64,000 nt of DNA from Paludibacteraceae bacterium (GCA_024401645.1 JAKSKR010000001.1:1-64000); one strand, 5' to 3'. Shown: positions 27,430 to 36,521, counted from the first letter of the stretch. Notes: generated by a model from the sequence alone, not told the origin. Program-made: numbers and translations.

Positions 27430-28389
27430 ATGGGTTTATTCGATTTTTTCTCATCGAAAAAGAAGGAAGATCTCGACAAGGGGTTGGAGAAAACGAAACA
27501 GGGTTTCTTCGACAAACTGAAGCGTGCCGTTGCAGGTAAGTCGAAAGTCGACGATGAGGTCCTTGACAATTTGGAAGATGTACTCATATCTTCCGACGTT
27601 GGTACGGATACAACCCTTCAAATTATTGAACGCATTCAGAGCCGTGTGGCACGCGACAAGTACATGAGTACCGACGAGCTGAATGCCATCTTAAAGGAAG
27701 AAATTGCTTCCCTGTTGGAAGAAAACAATACCATCGATGGCGCAGCTTTCGACGTTCCTAAAACCGATGCTCCTTACGTAATTATGGTTGTTGGCGTGAA
27801 CGGTGTGGGCAAGACTACCACCATTGGTAAGTTGGCTTACCAGTTCAAGAAGGCCGGCAAGACCGTTTACCTTGGCGCTGCCGACACTTTCCGTGCTGCG
27901 GCTGTAGACCAGTTGGTCATTTGGGGCGAACGTGTGGGTTGCCCAGTCATTAAGCAGAACATGGGTTCAGACCCTGCTTCTGTGGCTTTCGACACCTTGT
28001 CTTCGGCAAAGGCTAACAATGCCGACGTTGTCATCATCGACACCGCTGGTCGCTTGCACAACAAGATTAACTTGATGAACGAGTTGACCAAGATTAAGCA
28101 GGTTATGAAGAAGGTGTTGCCCGATGCTCCTAACGAAGTGCTTTTGGTGCTTGACGGCTCAACCGGACAGAATGCCTTTGAACAGGCCAAGCAATTCTCT
28201 AAGGCTACCGACGTTAATTCGTTGGCCATCACTAAACTCGACGGTACCGCGAAGGGTGGCGTTGTAATTGGCATTTCAAGCCAGTTTAAGATTCCTGTTA
28301 AGTATATTGGCGTTGGCGAAGGCATTGAACATTTGCAGATATTCAACAAGAAAGACTTTGTTGATTCTTTGTTCAATGTTAAGGCCTAA
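27430..28389 (+). CDS. ftsY: Signal recognition particle receptor FtsY
   Basis: 319 residues, a short FtsY: a basic/acidic N-terminal helix and then the NG domain. GTPase motifs are G1 GVNGVGKTT (122-130), DTFRAAAVDQL (about 152-162), G3 DTAGRL (204-209) and G4 TKLD (268-271), with the closing GVGEGIEHLQIF. It receives ribosome-SRP complexes at the inner membrane. The long acidic A domain of the E. coli protein is missing, as is usual in Bacteroidota. It is followed 15 bases later by rimO, probably on the same transcript. Confidence 0.95.
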   Translation: MGLFDFFSSKKKEDLDKGLEKTKQGFFDKLKRAVAGKSKVDDEVLDNLEDVLISSDVGTDTTLQIIERIQSRVARDKYMSTDELNAILKEEIASLLEENNTIDGAAFDVPKTDAPYVIMVVGVNGVGKTTTIGKLAYQFKKAGKTVYLGAADTFRAAAVDQLVIWGERVGCPVIKQNMGSDPASVAFDTLSSAKANNADVVIIDTAGRLHNKINLMNELTKIKQVMKKVLPDAPNEVLLVLDGSTGQNAFEQAKQFSKATDVNSLAITKLDGTAKGGVVIGISSQFKIPVKYIGVGEGIEHLQIFNKKDFVDSLFNVKA

Positions 28390-28404
28390 AACGCAGTTGT
28401 TTTT

Positions 28405-29703
28405 ATGAAGAACAGTAATATTGTAGATATTATTACGCTCGGCTGCTCAAAGAATTTGGTGGATAGCGAAATGTTGAGCCGCCAACTTTCGGCCAATGGA
28501 TACCAGGTGGTTTACGACGACGAAAACCCTAAAGGGGGCATTGTTATTGTGAACACTTGCGGCTTTATTGGCGATGCAAAGGAAGAGAGCATCAATACAA
28601 TACTAGAATTAGGCGAACTGAAAAAACGCAGAAAGATTAGCAAACTCTTTGTCATGGGTTGCCTTTCTGAACGTTACCTTGCCGACCTAGAGGCAGAACT
28701 GCCCGAAGTAGATAAGTTCTACGGCAAGTTCAACTGGAAGGAAATACTTGCCGAACTTGGCAAGAGCTACAACCAGCAGCTGGCCATTGAACGCGACCTT
28801 ACCACTCCTAACCACTACGCCTATTTAAAGATTGCAGAAGGTTGTAACCGTTTCTGCTCTTATTGCGCCATTCCTATCATCACCGGCCGTTACCAGTCTC
28901 GTCCAATTGAAGAAATTGTCGACGAGGTTAAGTACTTGGTGTCAAAGGGTGTTAAGGAATTTCAGGTCATTGCGCAAGACTTGTCTTACTATGGCGTGGA
29001 CCTTTACAAGGAAATGCGTCTGGCTGAACTTATTGAACGTATTTCCGACGTTCCGGGCGTTGAGTGGATTCGCTTGCACTACGCTTACCCTGCACAATTC
29101 CCTTACGATGTGTTGAAGGTGATGCGCGAACGCGATAACGTATGCAAATATCTCGACATTGCGTTGCAGCACATTTCCGACAACATGCTTACCAAGATGC
29201 GTCGCCACGTTAGTAAGCAAGATACCTACGACTTGGTTACACGCTTGCGCGAAGAGGTGCCTGGCATACACTTGCGCACCACTTTGCTGACTGGGCACCC
29301 TGGCGAGACAGAAGAAGATTTTGAAGAACTGATTGAATTCGTGCGTTGGGCGAAGTTCGAACGTATGGGGGCATTCCCTTATTCGGAAGAAGACGGAACC
29401 TATTCTTGCGAAAACTACGAAGACGATATTCCGTTCGAAGTGAAGCAGCAGAGGGTGGATGACCTGATGGCCGTTCAACAGAAAATTTCGAGAAAGATTA
29501 ACGATGACAAGGTGGGCCAAACCCTAAAGGTCATCATCGACCGTGAAGAAGCTGATTTCTATATTGGCAGAACCGAATTTGATTCGCCAGAGGTCGATCC
29601 GGAAGTCTTGGTCGCAAAAGACAAGGAATTAACCATTGGCGAGTTCTATATGGTTAACATTACCGGTGCCGAAGAATTTGAATTGTACGGCAAGGTAGAC
29701 TGA
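28405..29703 (+). CDS. rimO: Ribosomal protein S12 methylthiotransferase
   Basis: 432 residues in three parts. UPF0004 domain: TLGCSKNLVDSE, NTCGFIGDAKEESI and MGCLSERY supply three Cys for the auxiliary cluster. Radical SAM core: CNRFCSYCAIP (Cx3Cx2C). C-terminal TRAM domain, about 365-432. The LGCSKN start and the EGCNRFCSYCAIP wording identify RimO over MiaB. It adds a methylthio group to the conserved Asp of S12. Co-transcription with ftsY is inferred from the 15-base gap. Confidence 0.93.
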   Translation: MKNSNIVDIITLGCSKNLVDSEMLSRQLSANGYQVVYDDENPKGGIVIVNTCGFIGDAKEESINTILELGELKKRRKISKLFVMGCLSERYLADLEAELPEVDKFYGKFNWKEILAELGKSYNQQLAIERDLTTPNHYAYLKIAEGCNRFCSYCAIPIITGRYQSRPIEEIVDEVKYLVSKGVKEFQVIAQDLSYYGVDLYKEMRLAELIERISDVPGVEWIRLHYAYPAQFPYDVLKVMRERDNVCKYLDIALQHISDNMLTKMRRHVSKQDTYDLVTRLREEVPGIHLRTTLLTGHPGETEEDFEELIEFVRWAKFERMGAFPYSEEDGTYSCENYEDDIPFEVKQQRVDDLMAVQQKISRKINDDKVGQTLKVIIDREEADFYIGRTEFDSPEVDPEVLVAKDKELTIGEFYMVNITGAEEFELYGKVD

Positions 29704-29873
29704 AGCGCCTCTCTTAAAGAACACATTCTGCAAGAATATCGTATGTTGGGAAATTATGTTATTTAATTTCTTAATAAATTGATAGACAGATGTGTGTTGT
29801 GCGAATGAGTATCTGTAAGCTAGATATTTTGCTATTCGCTAATTTTACTGACATTTTTGAATTTAATTAAGAT

Positions 29874-30482
29874 ATGTTTTCTGGAATCGTAGAAACTACC
29901 GCAAAAGTCCTTAACCTCGAGAAGGAAGGCAGCAATTTGAACATCACCATGTCTTGTCCGTTTGCTGGCGAGTTGGGTGTTGACCAGAGTGTGGCACACA
30001 ATGGCGTTTGCCTAACCGTTACTAGTCACACCGACAGTAGCTATACGGTTACAGCCATTAAGGAGACCCTCGACCGTAGCAACCTTGGACTTTTGAAGGT
30101 TGGCGACGAGGTGAACATTGAACGTTGCATGATTATGAACGGCCGCCTCGACGGTCACATTGTTCAAGGCCACGTCGACACTACTGGCGAATGTATTTCG
30201 AAGAAATGGGCCGATGGCAGTTGGGAGTTCACCTTCAAGTATGCGGTAACCCCAGAGTTGGCGTTGAAGGGCTATGTAACGGTTGAGAAAGGTTCGGTTT
30301 CGGTCAACGGCACCAGCCTTACGGTTTGCAATTCGCAGAAAGACCAATTCTCGGTTTGCATCATACCTTACACCTACGACCACACCAATTTCCACAACAT
30401 AGAGGTGGGTACTAAAGTGAATTTGGAGTTCGACATCATTGGCAAATACTTAAGCCGAATGATGGAGTTCAAAAACGACTAA
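29874..30482 (+). CDS. ribE: Riboflavin synthase, alpha chain
   Basis: 202 residues made of two lumazine-binding repeats. It begins with the hallmark MFSGIVETTAKV. The first barrel contains SVAHNGVCLTVT and GHIVQGHVDTTGE, the second VEKGSVSVNGTSLTV and IPYTYDHTNF. The enzyme dismutates two 6,7-dimethyl-8-ribityllumazine to riboflavin. The 170 bases upstream (29704-29873) are AT-rich, and I see neither a FMN riboswitch core nor a clear -7 box. A strong terminator follows. Confidence 0.95.
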   Translation: MFSGIVETTAKVLNLEKEGSNLNITMSCPFAGELGVDQSVAHNGVCLTVTSHTDSSYTVTAIKETLDRSNLGLLKVGDEVNIERCMIMNGRLDGHIVQGHVDTTGECISKKWADGSWEFTFKYAVTPELALKGYVTVEKGSVSVNGTSLTVCNSQKDQFSVCIIPYTYDHTNFHNIEVGTKVNLEFDIIGKYLSRMMEFKND

Positions 30483-30497
30483 ACAATCATAAAACAG

Positions 30498-30532
30498 ACG
30501 GACACACTTCAAAATGTGTCCGTTTTCTTTTT
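30498..30532 (+). terminator. Terminator after ribE
   Basis: ACGGACACA (30498-30506) pairs perfectly with TGTGTCCGT (30515-30523), followed by a T-rich run to about 30534. The next gene begins at once, at 30540. Confidence 0.85.
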
Positions 30533-30539
30533 TTGAAGA

Positions 30540-31022
30540 ATGATACGTCCTGCAACAATTAACGATGCGGCTGCCATCGTTGCCATCTATAACGAGTACG
30601 TGCTAAACACGACAATCACCTTCGAGGTCGATGCCGTTTCTGTCGATGAAATGGCACAGCGCATTGCCGAGTTCTCTGCCAACCATCCTTATCTCGTTTA
30701 CGAGGACGGTGGCATAGTACTTGGGTACGCCTATGCCCACCAATGGAAAGCGCGTGCGGCCTATGCCCATACGTGGGAAACGACGGTTTATGTGAAGAGC
30801 GATGCTCGCCATAGGGGCATTGGCTCGCTACTGATGAACGAACTGATAGGGGCGTCGCGCCAGGCTGGTGTGCGTGTGCTGATTGCTTGCATTACCGAGG
30901 AGAATGCACCCAGTGTTGCCTTGCACAAGATGTTGGGCTTCCAACAAGTTTCTTGCTTTAAGCAAGTCGGCTACAAATTTAACCGTTGGCTTGGGGTTAG
31001 CGATTTTGAACTGATTCTGTAA
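30540..31022 (+). CDS. GNAT N-acetyltransferase, phosphinothricin-type
   Basis: 160 residues. MIRPATINDAAAIVAIYNEYV at the N-terminus and VYVKSDARHRGIGSLLMNELI (acetyl-CoA loop R-x2-G-I-G, about 95) define the fold; WKARAAYAHTWETTVYV and LHKMLGFQQVSCFKQVGYKF are typical of the phosphinothricin/methionine-sulfone acetyltransferase group. It probably acetylates a small amino-acid-like molecule with acetyl-CoA; the true substrate is unknown. It starts six bases after the ribE terminator T-run, so it relies on read-through or a promoter hidden in the ribE end. Confidence 0.87.
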   Translation: MIRPATINDAAAIVAIYNEYVLNTTITFEVDAVSVDEMAQRIAEFSANHPYLVYEDGGIVLGYAYAHQWKARAAYAHTWETTVYVKSDARHRGIGSLLMNELIGASRQAGVRVLIACITEENAPSVALHKMLGFQQVSCFKQVGYKFNRWLGVSDFELIL

Positions 31023-31089
31023 ATGCCTTTTGCCGTTTATTTCTACGAATTTGAGAAAATTTTGGGCTTATGTGAAATAAAAGTCCTAA

Positions 31090-31117
31090 TTGAGGTGCCC
31101 TAAAACATCTATTTTTG
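31090..31117 (+). promoter_or_regulatory. Promoter of the PL11 lyase gene
   Basis: TTG (31090-31092), 17-base spacer, TATTTTTG (31110-31117). The leader before the ATG at 31179 is about 55 bases. Confidence 0.5.
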
Positions 31118-31178
31118 TAATGGTAAATACCTTAAATGTAAGTACTTTTAAAACACAGACTACTAAACTGCATTAGTT

Positions 31179-33908
31179 ATGATGAATTTTCGGAACATAT
31201 TGTTGGGGACGTTGACAACTCTCCTCCCTGTGTCTTCTGCTTTAGCCGATGGCTCGCGTGGCCTTTGGGCTTGCAAGAATGGCAATAATGTCTATGCCAG
31301 TTGGCGAATGCGCAACAGCGATTCTCCAAAGGGGACAACCTATAAGCTCTATGCCGACGGCCAGTTGGTGAGCACACAAACCGGAAAGACAAACGTGAAC
31401 ATTGCTGGCTCTTACGCATCTTCTACCTTGTCGCTTGAGGTGCTCGATGCCAATGGCAACATCATAGGCAAGCAAGAGGGTGTTAAGGTCGACGATGCAT
31501 TCTACCGTCACCTGACGCTGAAGCACCCTGGTTCTTACAATTTGCCTTCGGGTACTACCGTTACCTACGAACCATACGACTGCTCGGCTTACGATATGGA
31601 TGGCGATGGCGAACAGGAAATAATCATGTGCTGGGCGGGTGGTACTGGCGCGACCGCTGCTCCTACTGCACCGCCTATCCTCGACTGCCTAAAGCTCGAC
31701 GGCACTCTCTTGTGGCGTGTTAACCTTGGTCCGAATGTGTTGGCGGGCTGCCGCTTCACCTTCCTTTGCTACGACTTCGATGGCGATGGCTATGGCGAAC
31801 TGATTGCTAAAACCGCACAGGGCTCTAAAGACGCAACCGGCAACTTCCTTTCAAAAGGTGCTGCTGCAGGTGCCAACCACTACGCTTCTTCTATAAATGG
31901 TTCGAATGTCATTACCGATGGTGGTAAGGAATGGATTACCTGTTTCGGTGGCCGCGATGGTAAGGAACTTGCCACCATCGACTACTGGCCTTACTTCAAT
32001 ATTCAGAAAGACTGGGACGACCGTTCAAATGCTACCGATGGCAACACCTATGGCCACCGTGGTAACTGGATGAAGGGGTGCGTGGCTGTTCTTCCGGTAA
32101 ACGGTAGTGCTAAACCTTGCGCCGTAACCACACGAGGCATTTATACCTACACCTATGCCGCAGCCTACAGCTGGGACGGCAAGACATTGTCGAACTTGTG
32201 GAAACACACTTCCGACAGGGCTGGCCAGGGCATTTATGGCGAAGGCGCTCACAGCATAACTTGTGGCGATGTTGACGGAGATGGCTTCGACGAGGTTATT
32301 GTTGGTGCCGCTTGCCTCGACCACGATGGTAAAGTGTTGTGGCGTACGGGATTGGGACATGGCGATGCTACCCACTTGGGTGAATTTGACCCAACGAATC
32401 CGGGACTTGAATACTTTATGATTACCGAGGAAACCAGCTCGAAGTACGACTGCGCTATGCTCGACGCAAAGACCGGTAAGGTGCTCATGTACAAGGCACA
32501 AACCGGTGGCGATACTGGCCGTGGCTTGGTTATGGACTGCGACAGCACTTACGACGGCGCTGAATGCTTCGAATGGAGTAATGCGAATATGTTCTCTTGC
32601 AAGGGCGTTGAGTTTGCACCTTGGCATGTGGGCACAACCAATTCCAGCTCAATCAATTCCCGCATTTTCTGGGATGGCGACTTGTTGGAAGAATATTTCG
32701 ACCGCGGACACGTCGACAAGTGGGACAATGTAAACAAGACTTGGGGACGTCTTCACACCTTCGGAAACAACATCATGGTCGATGGCCAGAAGGTGCAGTG
32801 GGGTGCTAACTTGAATAACGCAACCAAATATAACCCTTGCTTACAAGCAGACATCTTGGGCGACTGGCGTGAGGAGGTTGTTTGCTGGACATCGTTGAAT
32901 GGCAAGTATTTCCTGACCATTTATTCTACCACAACCGAAAGCCCTTACAAGTTGCCTTGGTTGCGCGACGACCATGTTTACGACATGGCTGTGGCTTGGC
33001 AAAACTGCGGTTACAACCAACCGCCTCATTTGGGCTATAACCCTAGGGAATATTACAAGAGTTTGCAGAATGCTGGTCCGGCTACCATTGGCCGCTGGGG
33101 TTCGGGCGGTGCCCGTAACCAGACGGTTGCTGTTGGCACTGCCATGACGACTACCGTCTACAACTTCACCAATGCAACTAGTGTTAAGGTGGTTGGCACC
33201 TTGCCTCCGGGCGTAACGGCTACGGTTGCGAACGGCCAAATTCAGATTGGTGGAACTCCTACCAAGGCAGGCGTTTTCCAATATTCGTTAATCACTGTTG
33301 GTGCATTAGATGGCAATGAGGTGACCGACACTGGTGGTACCATTACTGTTCCGTTCGAAAATGCGGCTTCGCTGACTAAACACGGTGCTGGCAGCTCTTC
33401 ACAAAGCATCGAGAAAGGCAGTGCTATAGCAGACTTCTCGTTCACTTGGGGCGATGCAACTACGGTAGAGGTTAGTGGACTTCCCGAAGGTATAACCTAT
33501 GTAATTAACACCGAAAATAGTACCGTTTCGTTCTCGGGCGTGGCTAATGACGAACCTGGCGAATACAACTACGTGGTGCGTACGGTTGGCGGTAATCCCG
33601 ACGCTGAAAAAACTGGTACCATCACCATTTTAGGCGAGAAGACTTGCGCCGACCTGAATGCATCAGAAGGTGTCAGCTTGTTGGTTGCTCCTAATCCGGT
33701 TAGTGGCAAGGCCAATGTGGTATTGAAGGGTGTTAGTGTAACCTCTTTAACATGGAGCATCACCTCTCTTACAGGCGGTGTTTGTATGCATGGCTCTGCC
33801 ACTTCAAACGAATTCACCATTTCAACCTCTGCCCTCAATTCGGGTGTCTACATCTTGAATGTTCAAGCTAACGATGCTGTTGCTTACCTTAAGTTGGTAG
33901 TAAGATAA
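31179..33908 (+). CDS. Rhamnogalacturonan lyase (PL11), T9SS cargo
   Basis: 909 residues. The signal peptide ends near ALA (about 24). The catalytic part (25 to about 640) is the PL11 eight-bladed propeller: N-terminal GSRGLWACKNGNNVYASWRM, calcium-loop repeats DMDGDGEQEI, DFDGDGYGELIAKTAQGS and DVDGDGFDEVIVG, and CLQADILGDWREEVV...YDMAVAWQNCGYNQPPH. PL11 enzymes cut the rhamnose-galacturonate backbone of pectin by beta-elimination. Two Ig/putative cadherin-like modules follow (about 660-820), then a T9SS type A tail (LLVAPNPVSGKANV...). With the GH44-like enzyme this suggests a plant-cell-wall diet. Confidence 0.9.
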   Translation: MMNFRNILLGTLTTLLPVSSALADGSRGLWACKNGNNVYASWRMRNSDSPKGTTYKLYADGQLVSTQTGKTNVNIAGSYASSTLSLEVLDANGNIIGKQEGVKVDDAFYRHLTLKHPGSYNLPSGTTVTYEPYDCSAYDMDGDGEQEIIMCWAGGTGATAAPTAPPILDCLKLDGTLLWRVNLGPNVLAGCRFTFLCYDFDGDGYGELIAKTAQGSKDATGNFLSKGAAAGANHYASSINGSNVITDGGKEWITCFGGRDGKELATIDYWPYFNIQKDWDDRSNATDGNTYGHRGNWMKGCVAVLPVNGSAKPCAVTTRGIYTYTYAAAYSWDGKTLSNLWKHTSDRAGQGIYGEGAHSITCGDVDGDGFDEVIVGAACLDHDGKVLWRTGLGHGDATHLGEFDPTNPGLEYFMITEETSSKYDCAMLDAKTGKVLMYKAQTGGDTGRGLVMDCDSTYDGAECFEWSNANMFSCKGVEFAPWHVGTTNSSSINSRIFWDGDLLEEYFDRGHVDKWDNVNKTWGRLHTFGNNIMVDGQKVQWGANLNNATKYNPCLQADILGDWREEVVCWTSLNGKYFLTIYSTTTESPYKLPWLRDDHVYDMAVAWQNCGYNQPPHLGYNPREYYKSLQNAGPATIGRWGSGGARNQTVAVGTAMTTTVYNFTNATSVKVVGTLPPGVTATVANGQIQIGGTPTKAGVFQYSLITVGALDGNEVTDTGGTITVPFENAASLTKHGAGSSSQSIEKGSAIADFSFTWGDATTVEVSGLPEGITYVINTENSTVSFSGVANDEPGEYNYVVRTVGGNPDAEKTGTITILGEKTCADLNASEGVSLLVAPNPVSGKANVVLKGVSVTSLTWSITSLTGGVCMHGSATSNEFTISTSALNSGVYILNVQANDAVAYLKLVVR

Positions 33909-33931
33909 TTGAAAGAGGCTTCAAAACGAAT

Positions 33932-33963
33932 AAGCACCGGGTTTTAAAACTCGGTGCTTTTTT
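33932..33963 (+). terminator. Terminator after the PL11 gene
   Basis: AAGCACCG (33932-33939) pairs with CGGTGCTT (33952-33959), the stem being extended inwards by GTTTT/AAAAC, then a T-run to 33963. Confidence 0.85.
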
Positions 33964-33975
33964 GTTCGGAAAATG

Positions 33976-34107
33976 AAAAGTCGCCCGAAAAAGTGTGATG
34001 TTTGGTGAAAAAGTCGCCCGAAAAAGTGTATATTTGCGATGAAAAGTCGCCCGAAAAAGTGTGATGTTTGGCGGAAAAGTCGCCCGAAAAAATGTTAACA
34101 TGCTGAT
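33976..34107 (+). repeat. Tandem repeat, four units of exactly 33 bp
   Basis: Units begin at 33976, 34009, 34042 and 34075. Each opens with AAAAGTCGCCCGAAAAA, followed by GTGTGATGTTTGG (units 1 and 3), GTGTATATTTGCG (unit 2) or ATGTTAACATGCTG (unit 4). Unit 2 contains a perfect -7 box. The array stops 12 bases before the ATPase start codon. A different-sequence array with the same period lies at 39983-40126. Confidence 0.9.
34029..34036 (+). promoter_or_regulatory. -7 box inside the 33-bp repeat array
   Basis: TATATTTG in repeat unit 2; units 1 and 3 have the degenerate TGATGTTTG at the same place. TTTG at 34001-34004 is 24 bases upstream, longer than ideal. Likely start for the ATPase transcript. 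Confidence 0.4.
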
Positions 34108-34118
34108 TTATATATTAT

Positions 34119-35438
34119 ATGTTTAAACGAAAAATTGAGAGCGTTTTATTGGCTTGGAAGGCAAATCAGAATCGAAAGCCAATTGTTATAAAAGGTTGCC
34201 GCCAATGTGGGAAAACCAGTTCGGTGAAGGCTTTTGCTTCAAGAAATTATAAGCATGTTGTTTATATTGATTTCCATGAGCAGGAAAGTTTGCGAGATTT
34301 GTTTCGTGAAGATCTTACAGTCGATTATTTGACAGTCTCAATTTCTGCAGCTTTGCCTTCTGCAAAGTTTGTTCCAGGGCAGACGTGCTTGATTTTTGAT
34401 GAGATTCAAGATTGTCCTCGAGCTAGGGCGTCTTTGAAATTTTTCAAGCTCGATGGAAGGTACGATGTTATCTGCACAGGTTCTTTGTTGGGTGTAAATG
34501 GCTATAAAACTAATGGAGAGGGATCGGTCCCTGTTGGCTTTGAAACAATTGTTGATATGTGCCCAATGGATTTTGAAGAATGGTTGTGGGCGAATGGAAT
34601 AAATCAACAGGTGTTTGAACTGTTAACTTCATGCTTCAATGAGGAAAAACCAGTGCCGGTTGCCATTCATGAAAGGATGAAACGGTTACTGCTAGAATAT
34701 ATAATCGTGGGTGGTATGCCCGAGGCTGTAAGTGTATTCCTAGAAACACACGATGTGAATCAGATGGTTGAAGTCCAAAGGTCTATTGTCGAGGAGTATA
34801 AAGCCGATATGGTGAAGTATGCATCTGCTGCCGATAGACCGCGTATTAGAGAATGCTTTGAATCAATACCGAGACAGTTGAGCCGAGAAAATAAAAAATT
34901 TACTTATTCTGTAGTCCGTAAAGGAGGCAGAAGCAATGAATATGTTAGTTCTTTACAGTGGATTGAAGATGCTGGTATTATTAAACGTTGCTTTAACTTG
35001 TCAATGACAGAACTCCCTTTAAGCGGAAATGCGATTCAGGATTGTTTTAAAGTCTATATGGCTGACACTGGATTGTTTATTAGTATGCTCGATGATGGCA
35101 CTCAACTAGACATCTTGCAAGGCAACATGAAAGGCTTTAAAGGTGCTATTTATGAAAATGTTATGGCTGATTTCCTTGGTAAAATGGGAAGGAAACTTTA
35201 TTATTATCATAAGAGCGATAGCATAGAATTGGACTTCATTATTCGTTATAAGGGAGAATGTGTTCCTGTCGAATGTAAGGCAACGACGGGCAATGCAAAA
35301 TCGTTACAAACAGTTTTGAAACACCCTGAAAAGTATAGTGTGACTCATGCTGTGAAATTTGGAGATTATAATATTGGCAGAAATGGACCGCTACTTACAT
35401 TGCCTTTTTATATGGCATTCATGTTGACAGATTTGTAA
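34119..35438 (+). CDS. AAA ATPase with C-terminal DUF4143 domain
   Basis: 439 residues. Walker A is VIKGCRQCGKTSSVKAF (about 22-38) and Walker B CLIFDEIQD (about 92-100); sensor-like DVICTGSLLG follows. The C-terminal domain (about 205-439) has VKYASAADRPRIRECFESIP and a PD-(D/E)XK-like core: ENVMADFL...LYYYHKSDSIELDFIIRYKGECVPVECKAT. This is the common DUF4143 ATPase of bacteria and archaea, of unproven function, often expanded in Bacteroidota and linked by some to DNA or toxin-antitoxin roles. Base composition is more AT-rich than the flanks, which hints at a separate origin. It is a single-gene unit between the 33-bp repeats and a strong terminator. Confidence 0.87.
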   Translation: MFKRKIESVLLAWKANQNRKPIVIKGCRQCGKTSSVKAFASRNYKHVVYIDFHEQESLRDLFREDLTVDYLTVSISAALPSAKFVPGQTCLIFDEIQDCPRARASLKFFKLDGRYDVICTGSLLGVNGYKTNGEGSVPVGFETIVDMCPMDFEEWLWANGINQQVFELLTSCFNEEKPVPVAIHERMKRLLLEYIIVGGMPEAVSVFLETHDVNQMVEVQRSIVEEYKADMVKYASAADRPRIRECFESIPRQLSRENKKFTYSVVRKGGRSNEYVSSLQWIEDAGIIKRCFNLSMTELPLSGNAIQDCFKVYMADTGLFISMLDDGTQLDILQGNMKGFKGAIYENVMADFLGKMGRKLYYYHKSDSIELDFIIRYKGECVPVECKATTGNAKSLQTVLKHPEKYSVTHAVKFGDYNIGRNGPLLTLPFYMAFMLTDL

Positions 35439-35460
35439 TTGGTAACCCGTTCTAATATGT

Positions 35461-35505
35461 AAGAAAACGAAAGGCGCCGAGCAACTCGGCGCCTTTCGTT
35501 TTCTT
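35461..35505. terminator. Perfect 20-bp bidirectional terminator
   Basis: A 20-base arm at 35461-35480 pairs perfectly with 35486-35505 around the loop GCAAC; the core is GGCGCCGA/TCGGCGCC with AAGAAAACG/CGTTTTCTT ends. It separates the convergent ATPase gene and metA. Confidence 0.9.
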
Positions 35506-35530
35506 ATTCTTGAATGTTAGTTTTTAGCTT

Positions 35531-36451
35531 TTACTGGTGAACCTGTTCAATGTCGTATGGGGTCAGCTGGTAAACAAAGTAGTTGATCCAGTTGTTGTAG
35601 AACAGGTTGGCATGGCTACGCCAATGGACGATAGGGCCTTTCGAAGGGTCGTCGTCCTTGTAGTAATGTTCTGGCATAAGAATGTGCAAGCCCTTGCTTA
35701 AGTCGCGCTTGTATTCGGCATCGAGGGTGTTAGGTGCATATTCAGGGTGGCCCGTAAGGTAGAACTCGCGTCCGCCTCTCGAGGTCATCATATACACGCC
35801 TGCTTCCTTCGATTCGCTTAAGATGGTCAATTCCTTTTCGGCAAGAATGTCGTTCTTGTCAAGGCCAATGTGGCGGCTATGCGGAACGTAGAACGTGTCG
35901 TCGAAACCGCGGAATATTGGGTGCAGAGGGTCGTTCACCTTGTGCTCGAAAATGCCGAAGCACTTTTCGTCGAGGCGTTTCTTCTGAATGCCGTAGTGGT
36001 AGTAAAGGCCGGCAAAGGCTCCCCAACAAACATAAAGGGTAGAGAATACGTTGGTGCGTGCCCAGTCGAAGATGGTTTTCATCTCTTCCCAGTAGGTCAC
36101 CTCTTCGTACTCGTAGTTTTCCAAAGGTGCGCCGGTAATAATCATACCGTCGTATTTGTGGCTCTTCAGTTCGCTGAATTTCTTGTAGAAAGCCATCATG
36201 TGCTCGACCGGAGTGTGGGTCGATTGGTGACTTTCAAGTTGCATGAGGTCAATCTCAATCTGCAATGGGGTGTTTGACAACAAGCGGATGAGGTCCGTCT
36301 CGGTAGTGATCTTAATTGGCATCAAATTGAGGATGACTATTTTAAGCGGACGGATTTCTTGTGCAGATGCTTCGTCGGTCGTCTTTACGAAAATGTTTTC
36401 GTCTTGCAACAGCTTTACGGCTGGCAGTTCTTTCGGAATGTTTAATGGCAT
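35531..36451 (-). CDS. metA: Homoserine O-acyltransferase MetA
   Basis: 306 residues, the usual MetA length. LPAVKLLQDENIFVKTTDEASAQEIRPLKIVILNLMPIKI is the standard N-terminal layout (seen in parts). Catalytic Cys lies in LYVCWGAFAGLYYHYG (about 142) and His in VPHSRH and GHPEY. MetA activates homoserine with an acetyl or succinyl group for methionine synthesis; which acyl donor cannot be fixed by eye. The gene is alone on the minus strand, with its own promoter and an unusually strong ribosome binding site. Confidence 0.95.
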   Translation of the reverse strand: MPLNIPKELPAVKLLQDENIFVKTTDEASAQEIRPLKIVILNLMPIKITTETDLIRLLSNTPLQIEIDLMQLESHQSTHTPVEHMMAFYKKFSELKSHKYDGMIITGAPLENYEYEEVTYWEEMKTIFDWARTNVFSTLYVCWGAFAGLYYHYGIQKKRLDEKCFGIFEHKVNDPLHPIFRGFDDTFYVPHSRHIGLDKNDILAEKELTILSESKEAGVYMMTSRGGREFYLTGHPEYAPNTLDAEYKRDLSKGLHILMPEHYYKDDDPSKGPIVHWRSHANLFYNNWINYFVYQLTPYDIEQVHQ

Positions 36452-36455
36452 CGTT

Positions 36456-36465
36456 ACCTCCTTTT
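36456..36465 (-). promoter_or_regulatory. Strong Shine-Dalgarno of metA
   Basis: AAAAGGAGGT on the minus strand ends five bases before the metA ATG. Most genes in this window lack such a sequence. The leader from about 36515 to 36452 is purine-rich; I could not recognise a known SAM riboswitch in it. Confidence 0.6.
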
Positions 36466-36521
36466 CTAAATAGTAAGGGCCAAAGTCTGGTCGCTTTCCC
36501 CTCTTGTTTCATTTGGAAATG

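Noticed and set aside
29704..29873. FMN riboswitch before ribE
   Set aside because: None of the conserved FMN core segments can be seen in the 170 bases.
33889..34101. Reading frame with repeats of the form LFRATF on the minus strand
   Set aside because: It is only the translation of the 33-bp repeats, whose period is a multiple of three and so keeps all frames open.
36452..36515. SAM-II type riboswitch in the metA leader
   Set aside because: The purine-rich end resembles the SD-containing part only; the first stem and the conserved pseudoknot bases are not found.
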